Below, piece by piece: positions 29,401-41,400 of a stretch of 64,000 bases of DNA. The stretch comes from Diphasiastrum complanatum (lineage: Eukaryota; Streptophyta; Lycopodiopsida; Lycopodiales; Lycopodiaceae), in the NCBI GenBank assembly GCA_029204225.1, contig CM055092.1, forward strand, positions 11,798,310 through 11,862,309. The letters are read 5' to 3'. Made by a program: the position numbers and the translations under genes. Below the pieces are notes generated by a model. The model was not told the DNA's origin, did no database searches, and saw only the letters and a list, made by a program, of their open reading frames with translations. Positions within the stretch are counted from its first letter, which is position 1. Each line of letters opens with the position of its first letter.

Positions 29401-32400
29401 CGCAGACTCGTCATACTCTATACCGAGAATATCTGGTTAAGTGGAATGATCAGCCTGTTGAGAATGCCACTTGGGAAAGAGGCAGCGTCCTTCGCAAGAT
29501 TTTTCCAGACTTTGTCTTAGAGGACCAAGACGGTTCTTAAGGGGGAGGGAGTGTTACGAGCTCGTAACCAGTGTCGAACCCTAGGGAACACAGATAAGTC
29601 AGATACCACAGTCAGGGTCGTGTCCAGCGTACATGATCAACAGGGCAAGACAGTGTGAGTAGTGTGCCCCAGCACGGTCCATAGCATTGGCGGGCCTAAC
29701 ACAGCCTAGGGACCCTGTCAGCAGGATAGGGCCCCCAGTTGGGTCCCGACGTGCAGTCGGCCACGTCAGTGCCACGTGGCCGACACTTGGCAGTAGCATG
29801 CTACCACTCTATATCAGGGAGTAGGCAAGGTTTGGTGGATCAGTTAGCGTTTGCCCTACTGTGGTGTTAGGAACTATTACACCTCGCCTAGTCTCCTATT
29901 GATGGTAAAAGGACCAGAATACCTGGGAGACAACTTATCACACACTCCTGATTTGAGGGTTTTAGAGTCAACTGGAACTCTCAAGTAGACTTTCTCACCA
30001 GCGGAGAACTGCACATCCCGTCTGTGTGGATCTGCATAATGCCTGGCTCGATCCTGGGACTGCCTAATGCTACGCTTAGCATGTTCTATCATCTGGTTTA
30101 GGTCCTCTAAAAAGTTTCTGGCTGCTTCAACTATTTCTTGTTTAAACCCTACAGCTGTGGGTGAGCGTGGTTGGAAACCATACATCAGCATAAATGGGCT
30201 GTATCCCGTAGCTGAATGTTTGGTACTGTTATAAGCAAACTCTAATATCGAGAGATACTCCTCCCAATTAGTTTGCTTCTTGCTGACGTATGCGCGAAGC
30301 ATATCCTCCAGCACTTGATTTACCCTCTCTGTTTGACCGTCTGTCTGTGGATGGTCGGTGGTACTCATATTAAGTTTAGTATGGAGATGATGGAATACCC
30401 TCCAAAATTTTCCATTAAACTTACTATCCCGGTCGCTGACTATGCCGGAAGGTAGACCGTACCATAGACCTACCACTAAGTATTTCTGAAGAGCTCTTTT
30501 GGCTACAATACTCTTAAGTTAATAGTTTATAACAATGAGTTGCATTGAAGCCAATGGCCAGTGAGCTGAGCACTCAACACTAAGCATACGTTGTTGACGA
30601 ATCAATACTAAGGACTTAGGAGTTGGGAATAATTCATTTGTAAAACACTTTTTAGAACCTTGCAATTCAGAACCATGGGTCCTGGGAACCGTGGGCCGTG
30701 GTACTTTTCTTGTAGTTAATTAATCAATTAATTAATTATTTATTTATTTTTCCAATTTCCCCCCAAAACCCCTCCCAAGGCATTTTTGGTCCTCATTTCA
30801 TAAATTTCACAGATTTCACAAATGGTCCTCTGATTTCACAAATGGTTTCACAGATTGAACCAGGTTTCACAGATTTCATAAAGATTTCAGAAATGGTCCT
30901 CTGATTTCAATGATTTCACAGATTTCACAGATGTCACAGATTTTTTTTTGCATTATTTTGGGCTATTTTTGGGGGTGGGAAACAAAAAAAAATATTTAAT
31001 TTATTAACTGTACGGTTCAACACGGTTCTAGGCAAAAACTTTTGTGAACCGTACGGTTCTCAGAATTGTGGTGAACCGTGGACGGTTCATTTATTCTATG
31101 ACTGTACGGTTCTCAGAACCGTGGTGAACCTTCCATGGTTCATTAATTCTATGGTTCCTAGGTATATGGAGTGTGCTCGATACGTTGTATGGAGTGCACC
31201 ATTTTTGTGTTAGATTTTGAAAACAATAATCAATTTTCTTAACCTGTTCTAGCTTGATCAAAATATGCTATCAAGAAAATTCTAGAATAGGATCCTATGA
31301 GTGTAACTTAGATTAGGATCCAACTACTAATTATCAACATTGCATTTATCAATATTTTACTATGTATAATTAACGAGGTTGACAAATAAACTCTTGCATC
31401 ATCTATCGTATTAAGCAATGAGTTTATTAAAAGATTGCATTTCATTTAACATATTAAACCCTACTAGTGTCTATGGATCTTATTTATATCTACTTGTAAG
31501 GACAAATTTTCAGATGAATCACATGGTTTTAAAAAGTGTTTTAAGTTTCAAAATGCTCTATTATGAACTTGCGCATCTTGAAAAACCGAAGGCCGACAAC
31601 ATATTTTTGAGCCTTCACATTTTTTTCCCTTGAGATTTCTTGTGCCTTAGATATCATTTTAAGGCACCTTCTCCTTCTTCGCCTTTTTCGCACTAGCGAA
31701 AAATGCGACACACTGGCCAAGTGGCCAGAGTGCCTTAGAAATCATTTTAAAGCACCTTCTCCTTCTTAAATGTGATCATCACTAACTTGGGGCAAAAGTG
31801 GCCCCGGGATAATTTTGTAGTTCTATCAAATTAGAAATATGTTGAAGTATTCTCCAAGGGGGTTTGTCATTTTCTTACACCCTCATATTGTGAATGGAGA
31901 GACATATAGTAAATACACAAATGCCTTCTACTTTCTGTTACGTCCATGTCCAGTCTAGAGGATCTGGAGTAATCCTTGACGTGGTATCTATTCATTCCAT
32001 CTTAGAAGAACTTCCCGAACATCAATTTTGATCTCTTACCTTTTTACATATGGCTTGTATTTCTTCTGTTGGAACATCGTGGAATACTTGTTAAGTATAT
32101 TTTTCGAAAACATACAAAATAAAGGTTCTAGTTTGATGAGACTTGCAATACATTATTAAGTACATTTCTAGAACATATAGATTAAAAGTTTTAGCTTTGA
32201 TGAGATTTTTGCTAATTTTGCAAAATTCTCAATCCTCAAAGTCAAACTTGGTCTGACTCACCCATTGAAGGCAACATTGAAAGGTCTTTTATATATTTCT
32301 AGCCCATTAAATTTATTTCTTAATGCAAAATTTTACATTTGTCTCCACTTTCTTGAATAGTTGCTCTAGTTTTCACATGTAACACAAGTCACTTGGGTAC

Positions 32401-35400
32401 AAATAATGCAGATTCGAGTTTCAAGTATAATCATCCGAGAGTCGCTAAAGCTTAAAGTTAGTGATGGAGATGCGGTATCCCTTGTTCCCTTCTAGCTAGT
32501 TGTTAGAATGTTTCATTCATTCAAGAGTTGTGGAATTAATCATAAAATGAGATGACATTTTGGTACAATTAATTTTCCATTCGTTACTTGGTATTGCAAT
32601 GATAAGTTGTTCAAACTAAAAACTCTCCAGATTCTCTTGTTGCTGGCATTTGTATGATTGCTTTGATTACAAGTTAGAATTTGTAGATTGTTGACTTGAT
32701 TAGCTCGTCTCAGTTTGCAAGATTGTTTATTTTGATGATTAATGTCAATGCTACATTTTTTCTAGTCAACAAATTTTTTTTTATCTCAAAACTCATGGGC
32801 ATGCACACCTTGTCTTTTGCAGGTTCTAGCATTACATGATGCTGCTAAGGAATTTATCAAAATCACAGTAAAGTTTTCAAAGGGAGGTGATGATGTTGCA
32901 AACAATAAAAGAGATTTTGGATTGAATGGATCCTTGCAATCTTCACATGAGGCTGACATGCGGGTTCAACTAGGTAAGCGATAGTTAATTTTTGAACAGC
33001 CTATGTGAATAGAAGTGAGATGCTAAATGTGGTTTTCTTGTATGAGCTATTAATAGGCTAGCAAAGTATTGAAAGGAAACGGAACAATACTTGCAAGAAT
33101 AATCAATGAATTGCAAATATATTGATCAATCATGGTATGACAATGCTGATAAAACAACAGATGCTGTAAAAACATTGAAATTTTATTGTAAAGTTTGTAT
33201 ATTGTGAATCGGACTATCACTGATGCATGGTGTCTGATACATTGAGCTACTTGTATGCAGAGTATTGTTATTAAGGAGCCTTGTAGAATTTGTTCAAAGG
33301 ATTCTAAACTCTAATAAACTGAAATAAGATATGGCCTTGTGGTGCATACTAAAAGAATGTAGCATGAGCTGAATGACAAGCACAATGCAATTGCGGTAGT
33401 AACCGCATGCAGATCATCCATCCTAGGCAATGGATATTTGTTTTTAGTAGTTACCTTTATAATCTACACTCAAATTTTAACCTCCATCTTTCTTTACTTT
33501 AAGAAGAACATGAGGGGTCTTATATTTTCCATCTTAAGAAAATTTTTAATTCGAGTCGTAATCTCTACCTCATCTTTCTAAGAAAATCAAAGCAGTTGTC
33601 TAGAGATAGGATGACTACATGGAATTAACCCAATTCTGTGATCTACTGGTGGTAAACCATAAGGTAATTCAACTGGAAAAATATTTTGAAGTTTATATAT
33701 GATCTTATCCTTTTCAGTTCGCTTCTGATCTAAATCCACCAAGTTCAGAATAATGAAAAATTCACAACTATTTAGATACATTTTAGAGATAGACAAAATG
33801 GACATTGCAAACAAAGAATAAGCTTCATACTTTGAATCAAACTTTTCATTACATTAGCTGTTGAAACCATTTTAGATGGATGTACATATCTGTCACCAAA
33901 AAATGTAACTACTTATTTCCCTCCGTAAACGAGAGCACATGCTTCTTGAAATCTATATTAGGAGTTTTTTGAAACAACCATTCACAGCCTAGAATTATAT
34001 CAATTCGTGCTAAATCTAGAACATGAAAATCAACTAATTCTCTATAGTCTTGAATCACTAATGATAGTTTCGCTACTTTGACTTCCCAAGTCTCCAACTC
34101 TACTCCTGAAGTTAGATATACTTTATATTTGTGATTGCTAATTTCCAAATTGTAGACGAGAAATATTAAAGTTATGAGTTGATCCACTGTCCACTAAATA
34201 CCTACTTCTTGATTTTTCATGTCAAACAAAATAAATCATTAGGCAAAAAAGTAGTATTATTGAAGGACGTTCACACTCATAATCAATTAGGTTAATTTCC
34301 AGTTTCTTGTTTTGATTACCTGGCATTTCAATAACTTGAGGCATGGTTTCTTCCGTTATGGGCATAATTCATCACGTGTCCAGGCTTATTGCAAATAAAA
34401 CAGACATTCGCCTTCTTAGCCTTTTTCCGGGATGAGTGCATGCTTTTGCTTGAGTTAATCAAGCTCGTCAAAATATTTTTCTCGATTTTCCTACTAAACT
34501 CACTTCTTTCCCGTCTTGGGTTTGGATGCTGATGGATTTGAAGCACAGTTTGCCTAGTATCGTTCTAATAATCTGCCGACAGACCTTGGATGAACTGCCA
34601 TAGGGCTAGTTTAGAATCGAATGGAACTTTATTCCATAAATCCATAAACTCTTGGAGATTAGAGTCCAAACTCTTTGTCCCCATTCTGTGGTTAATGAGC
34701 TTTTGATAGTAATCACAACAAACAATTTTTTGAATGATTCCATGAACCCATCCCATGTAGTGGGTTTCGGCTGCAAATAACACCACCATAATGAAGCTTT
34801 TCCATCGGAAAAAAGAACTACAATCTCAATTTTCTTTTCATCTGGAATACCGTGAAGGTTGATTAGCTGTTCCATTTCATCAGCTAGTTGTCAATTACCA
34901 CATGTTTCTTCTCTTTCTTCTCCCCCAAATACGGTTCCGGTTGGAAACCCAAATTTGGCGAGGACATTGCCTTGATCTATGTCAGCAAAACTTCCATTTG
35001 CTAATCCCGCAAACTGTTTCGGTTATTCATAGTGCTGCAATTTGTTGCTTGCAAATCTGGAGATAGGTCGAATTGGGCCATTGGGGCCGTTCCACTGACT
35101 TGCGGTTCCATTCGTCATTATTGATTACCTATTAGAATTGCAAGGCCATTTACTTATCAAGCCAATGTCGATTAATTAATAAGTACTGGATTTGAAAAAT
35201 ATCGAAACAATTCCGGTTTATATTTACTTTTTTTAATCTTTAAATTTATGTAACTGGGAAAACTGATTTTTTTGCCCGATTTAAACTAAAGAGTGTGAAA
35301 ATTGATTTTTATCATCGAAATTCAGTTCCATTGTTAATTTGTTTAGATGGTCATGAGCCTGGAATGTCTACAAGCATGCGTTAAAGCTGACATGCAGTGA

Positions 35401-38400
35401 TTTCTTACGAAATTGCTTTTCATGTAAACTGTGATCCGAACCACAATTCCCGTTTTTTAACTGAATCTACGAATACTATATTCAAGCATAAATTTTCATT
35501 TCTTAAACTACTGTAACTCACTGTATTATGTTCTAAAACATGCAGAGTGATGTAAACATAATTCTCCGACAGAGAAAAAGCAACCTATTGCTTACGTTCC
35601 GACATGCAAGTACAACATCATCCAAATTTTGGCAATTTTTACACTAAAAATTGCCAAACTTTTGACAATTATAACTTTGGCTATAGAGCACCAAATTGGA
35701 TGTCGTGAAACACAATATAGAGCGAGGTGAGGGGGCTGCCACCTCACCAAAGGCCGTATTGTCCACACATGCCAGTAAAGGCTTAAAAGTCTTGTAGGAG
35801 GGTGCACTTTCTATGGAAGGAAATCACCAAAATTACTTCCAAGCTTCAAAGAGACATCACAAGCAGTCTAATCAGGTTCATTAGAGACCTGTAGAAGCTT
35901 CAATCAGATCCAGCAACGATCTTTGGGCTCAGAATAGGCATTTTAAGCTTTCTTGGAGGGCATCAAGTATGAAGATTCAAGTGAATGGTGCCTAAGCCTC
36001 CCACCACAAAAACAGGTGTGATAGCTTGAATCAGAGATAATTCACTCAACCTTTTAGCCTACGTACTGTCCCTCAGGCTTCAGGTTCCGTATAGAGAGTT
36101 ACAAGAGCTCAAAAGGCATATAAATGCACTAATTTTTGACTTTTCAGGCTCCCATACAGTTCCTACACCTACTGATCTTGATTAAAGCTATTGAATAGCT
36201 TCAATTCATCCCCGAGAGCATGCATGCAAAGTTTACAGCAAGGAAATTTATTCAATTCATCAAAAAAGTGAAAAATACCTCAAAAAGCCAAACTGATATT
36301 TTTGACTAGTTTCAATGGATGTTCCCCTCGTGCAAGTGAAAGCAGACCTTTACAACCTTAAATCAACCTCTGAAAATTCGGATCCTACTCTCATAGAACC
36401 CACGGTTCCTTGAACCGTGGTTCCTGGGAACCGTGGAAGGAACCGTACCACGGTTCCTTCAACCGTGATACGGTTCATCTAAAAAAAATATTTAATTAAT
36501 TAATTAATTAATTTTCCTAAATTTCCCCCCAAAACCCTCAAAGCTCGTTTTTGTCCCTCATTTCACATTTTTGGTGGTAGAGGTTGAGAGAGAGGGCGCT
36601 TTGGTTTGAGAGAGAGGGCTGCTCAGATTGATGAGAGAGAAGAGGGCAGGGTAGAGAGAGACTGTAGCGGCCTCTGTAGAGAGAGAAAATTAGGGTTTAG
36701 TTGTAGGTTTGCTTTTTTGCTCAAAAATCAGGTTTTTTGACATTCCCTCATTCAAATAGGTCTATTTTTAGGGTCCAGGCATTTCAGATCATAGAGAGAG
36801 ATTGGGACAGTCTAGAGAGAGACTGTACCAGCCCGTCTAGAGAGAGAAGGATAGGGTTTAGGGTTATCTTTTGGAGCCAAAAAACAGGTTTTTTGCATTA
36901 TGGAGGGCCTCTTCTAGAGGTTTGGGGGTTTAGCTTGATAGGGTTCAGGGTTGGCATTCCCAGGTTCATTGCATTGCGTGGGAGCTCATATCCACTTATC
37001 CAGGACCGGTTTCCAAACGATTACTCATTTGTCCTTTCTTGCACTTCTTCCGTACTTCCTGTTTCCTATACCGTCTCACACCATGCCTGCTGGAGATATG
37101 CCTGAGCTCTGGGGTGAGGTAGACCAAGACCCCGAGTTCGTTAGGTCTGACGTTCGGTCTAGGACGCGTGGATGGTCCTGTAGGTTTTGTCATGCTCGTT
37201 TTGTCAGCACTCTCACTAGGCTGAAAGGCCATCTCCTTGGTGCTGTCAAGGGTGATGGTAAATGCTTAGGCTCCCTCCCTTGCCCACACATGCCTGCTCA
37301 GGAGCGTTGTAGGCTCATTGACATATACGGAGCGCGATTGACGCAGGCCGGTATGTCACTAGATCCTGATGTATATGCAGTAGTATCATCCACCCCACGG
37401 GATCCACTAGCTCCTCGTCCACCACCACCACGTCCTCCCCCACCTCCTGTTCCTGCTCCTCCCCCTCAGCCTGATGCACATCCACCACTCGTTCCTCAGC
37501 CCCACTGCACCACATCCTACCGCACCACCACAACCCACTGCACCACGTCCCGCCCCTCCTCCTGCTGCATCTATTTCAGTCAGTGCATTTCCACAACGTC
37601 CTCCTGCAGTCACTCAGATGACTCGCCCTGTGCAGACATTCCGATTTCTTCGCTCTGAGTCGGCACCAGATGGTCTCTCAACAGGACACCCAGGACATAC
37701 CATCCACTTTCCCCACACATCAGTATGATTTGGACTCTGATGATGAGGATGGTGATGATAGACAACATGGTGAGGCTGGTTCTTCTGGAGCTTCTTCACC
37801 ACCATCTCAGCAGCCCCAGCATCCCTCGCAGCTGCAGCATTCCCCTTAGCCACGCTAGGCCCAGTTTCCCCCCCAGCCTCGACACCCCCCTTCCACTGAC
37901 ATACCTCCTCCTGCTCCTCGTAGGGGTGCTTACCGTACGAGGGCATCCTCTAGTAGATCGTCTCGCAGCTCCCAGTATAGATAGCAGTCCATGGGGGAGT
38001 CTTTCCAGCCCCATCTCGAGGCAGAGGCCCATCAGGCTTTGGCAAACATGATCTATGAGCTGAACCTGCCATTTGCCATTGCTAACACGGAGCCGTTCAA
38101 GAGGGCTATAGCTGCAGTTGCTGCTGCAGGTCCACGCTTCAGGCCACCCGTGGTTGAGGCTGTCCGTACCACCTACCTTACGTCCAGGGTGGAGGAGCTC
38201 ACCACACAGATGATGCCGCTTAGGAAGGCCTGGGAGAGTTATGGGTGCTTGATCATGTTTGATGGCTGGAGTGACACCCGCCGTCGGCCAGTGATCAACA
38301 TACTGGTGTCTTGCTGCATGGGCACTATGTGTTATCGGGCCATTGATGCTAGTAGAGGTGGTGGGGTCATTGACGGACAATTTATGTTCGATATCATCAG

Positions 38401-41400
38401 TGAGGTTATAGAGGAGGTTGGCCCAGCCAACGTAGTGCAGGTTGTCACTGACAACGCAAGTAATTGCGTGCACATGTCTCACTTGCTACAACAACAGTAC
38501 CCTGCTATTGTATGGACCCCCTGTGCTGCACATAGCATTGATCTTATACTGGGGAATATTGGCCGCTTGCCCTGGGTCCGCACGATAGCTGATATGGCCC
38601 TTGCCGTGGTGACATTTATCACCCGGAAGAGGCGTGCCCTCGCCCTATTCCGCACCTTCAGTTCACTTGATCTGAAGAAACCAGCTCCCACACGTTTTGC
38701 ATTCGACCTGGTTGTCATGCATAGGCTTATTAGAGTTAGACATCAGCTCAGACACATGGCCACCAGTGCTGCATTTAGGGAGCTGCCTTTCTCCAGTAGG
38801 CTTGATGGTTTGAGATTTTTGAGAATTGTATTTGACGATGATTTTTGGCGTCAGGCTGAGAGCATTACATCTGTGATGAGTCCGTTCTACCATGTTCTGC
38901 GGTTAGTGCACTATGGGCCTTATCTACGAGGTCATGGACAGGATTGGACAGCTGCTAAAGCAACATTTTTTCTCCGAGGACAAGATGGTACTTGATGGTC
39001 ATTTCAGTCGTTTGTTGTTTTGGAATTTGTCTATTGTAATTGAAATAAGTTTGCTCTCATCTTCGCATCTTCGGATTTATTCGTTGACATGTCATTAACT
39101 ATGTGAAATAGGATGGTGGTGTTGCGGGACATCTGGGAGCGTAAGTGGAATTGGTTCCATAGGCCGATTCACTCTGTTGCCCACCTGTTGCACCCCATGT
39201 GGCTATCTGAGCGGCAGGCATCAGACATGGAGCTAGGTTTGGATTGGTTGAGATATTTGGATGGAGCCGCCACTGACATAGATGTTGTTGAGACACAGGA
39301 CATTGCCTTCAAGAGGCAGGTTGTTGTGTTTGGCCATCACGCGGCGTTGAATCCCAGCAGAGGGGAGAGAGCGGTGACTTGGTGGAACCTCTATGGTTCT
39401 GCATGCCCAGCTCTACAAAAGCTGGCCTTGCGAGTGCTATCACAGGTATTTCTTTACCCACCAAATTCTATGAGATTAAAGATGGGTGTTAAATGGATGA
39501 AATTAACTAATGAGCTTTTTTGAATTTTGTGATTGTCAATAGGATTGTTCCTCCAGTGTATGCGAGCACAACTGGAGCACATTTTCTTTGATCCACACAA
39601 AAAGGCGTAATTGCCTTTCTATTGCACAGATGACACGACTGGTTTTTTGCAACACCAATACAAGGTTGAGTGACAGACTTGCATCTATTGTGGACCCTCT
39701 AGAGGTGTTGCCCTCAGATTGTTTACTAGGCGTTGATGATCCCACTGATTCCACCACCACATTCCACCACCTGCACCTGCACGTCGCCTCCCTGGGCCAC
39801 CTCGTCATGTTACCCCGGCTTTTCCGATTGGTGTACAACCTCGGCTTCATCTTACAGCAGCTGCACCACGGCCTACTCCTGCCATGCCAAAGGGTTCCAC
39901 TCATAGATCCCTTCTCCCAATAGGTTAATATCCACGAGGAGCTGTCCCTGCCCAGCCTGCAGTACAGCCGTATTCATACACTCCTCCGCCTACATTCAGG
40001 GTGCCTGCATCTCGTGCCACACCCATTCCTGCATCAGCGGCACCTCCTACTACACTTGCTTCCACAGCACCAGCTCGGAGGCGTCCAAGAAGGCCCCAGG
40101 ATCTGGCAGGGGATCTTCTCAGAGAGGCAGAGGTCCTAGTCAGACAGTGGCACTTAGACAAAGAGGGAGGCCGCGTGGCTCTGGTGCATCTCGCATCACT
40201 TTGTCAGGGACACAGATTGAAGGAGAGGTTTTACATGACTTCAGTCAGGCTGTGACAGAGGAGGGTGTTAGATGATTTTGATGATCCGGATGCCACAGGC
40301 ATTTTGAGGACATGTTGTAGATGTTGTCATCTTGCTCATTTTTGTTCCATTCACACGTATTTTTTTTAAGACTCCAGCCGTATGTGGCAGGCTCTATATG
40401 ATGAGATTATATACAGAGCTCACTTGTTTTTCAGTTGGATGGCCAGTTGATGTGCATTGTGTACACTGATGAAATGGTTTATTATAATAGCCTCCCCCTC
40501 TCTCTGTCTCCCTCTCTCTCTTATCAATTTTGGTATTTTTTCAGCTTTTTTGGCCTTTTTTTTGCCTTTTTTTTGGGCTGTTTTTGGGGGTGGGTAGTCA
40601 AAAAAAAAAAGGCCATTAAATAATTTGAAATAATTTAAACTCCCTACAAGTCTGCTTTTTCTGAAATTTTTTTGGCTTTTTTTAGCATTTTTTTGGGCTA
40701 CTTTGGGGGGTGGGACAGTAAAAATAATTAATCAATTAATTAATTAATCACATGTACGGTTCACCACGGTTCCTGGCTATAATTAACGAGAACCATACGG
40801 TTCTCAGAACCGTGGTGAACCGTACACGGTTCATTAATTCTATGCCTACTCTACATCAAGACTTACTATCAAATTCTAGCCAAAAATGTCGAAAAATGAG
40901 AATTTTAAACCAAAATCATAGCCAAGAGCGTGTATACTAAGTATAACCCGCATGCAATCATTAGAATCATTCATAATGACTGAAAAACAACAAATACTAC
41001 CCTGTACTTCGTTATTCCCTAGAGGAGTGCGAAATCTTCTTCAGTGAAGGGGGTTCCCCATCTTGACCCCTATATCTGTATCATGAACATGATATTCTTT
41101 TGTTCTAAACTTGTCTAGTTTGTAGATTCTTCTGAAAGATCTGTTTGAGCACTATAAATGTCTTAGGATTTTTCCTGGTGTTGGACTTCATCTAAGCCGA
41201 ATGTTATTGGTACAAGAGCCTAGATTTACCAGTGTTCCTAGTTTGACAAGTCCGTGAATCAAGATGTCCTGAAAAGTTTTCACAGCCTCATGAGTATCAA
41301 GTCTCTTTTGGAAGTAGGAATTGATAATCTGGGATTCTAATGTAAAGATGCTATTTAGAGTGGCAGTGATCATAAAGACTAGGATGAAACACAAGATGAA

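Larger units (their letters stand above)
23498..29881 (+). mobile_element. Inner Ty3/Gypsy chromovirus, complete length with TSD
   Basis: A full element of 6384 bp: 5' LTR 23498-23855, primer-binding site TGGTATCAGAGCC 23857-23869, gag-pol, purine tract 29539-29551, 3' LTR 29552-29881. It is flanked by a perfect 5-bp target duplication CCTCG (23493-23497 and 29882-29886) and sits inside the minus-strand outer element. The two LTRs differ by about a dozen substitutions plus a 28-base deletion in the 3' copy, so the insertion is not recent. Confidence 0.95.
36392..40844 (+). mobile_element. hAT DNA transposon, full length with 8-bp TSD
   Basis: A 4453-bp element between perfect 8-bp target duplications CCTACTCT (36384-36391 and 40845-40852). 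The termini are short imperfect inverted repeats (CATAGAA on the left, TTCTATG on the right). Both ends carry clusters of AACCGTGG and ACGGTTC in both orientations, probably subterminal transposase-binding sites. It carries a BED-finger/hAT transposase gene between 37083 and about 40260. Confidence 0.95.

Noticed and set aside
37315-37946. Minus-strand frames over the hAT transposase
   Set aside because: They are shadows of the proline-rich linker on the plus strand.
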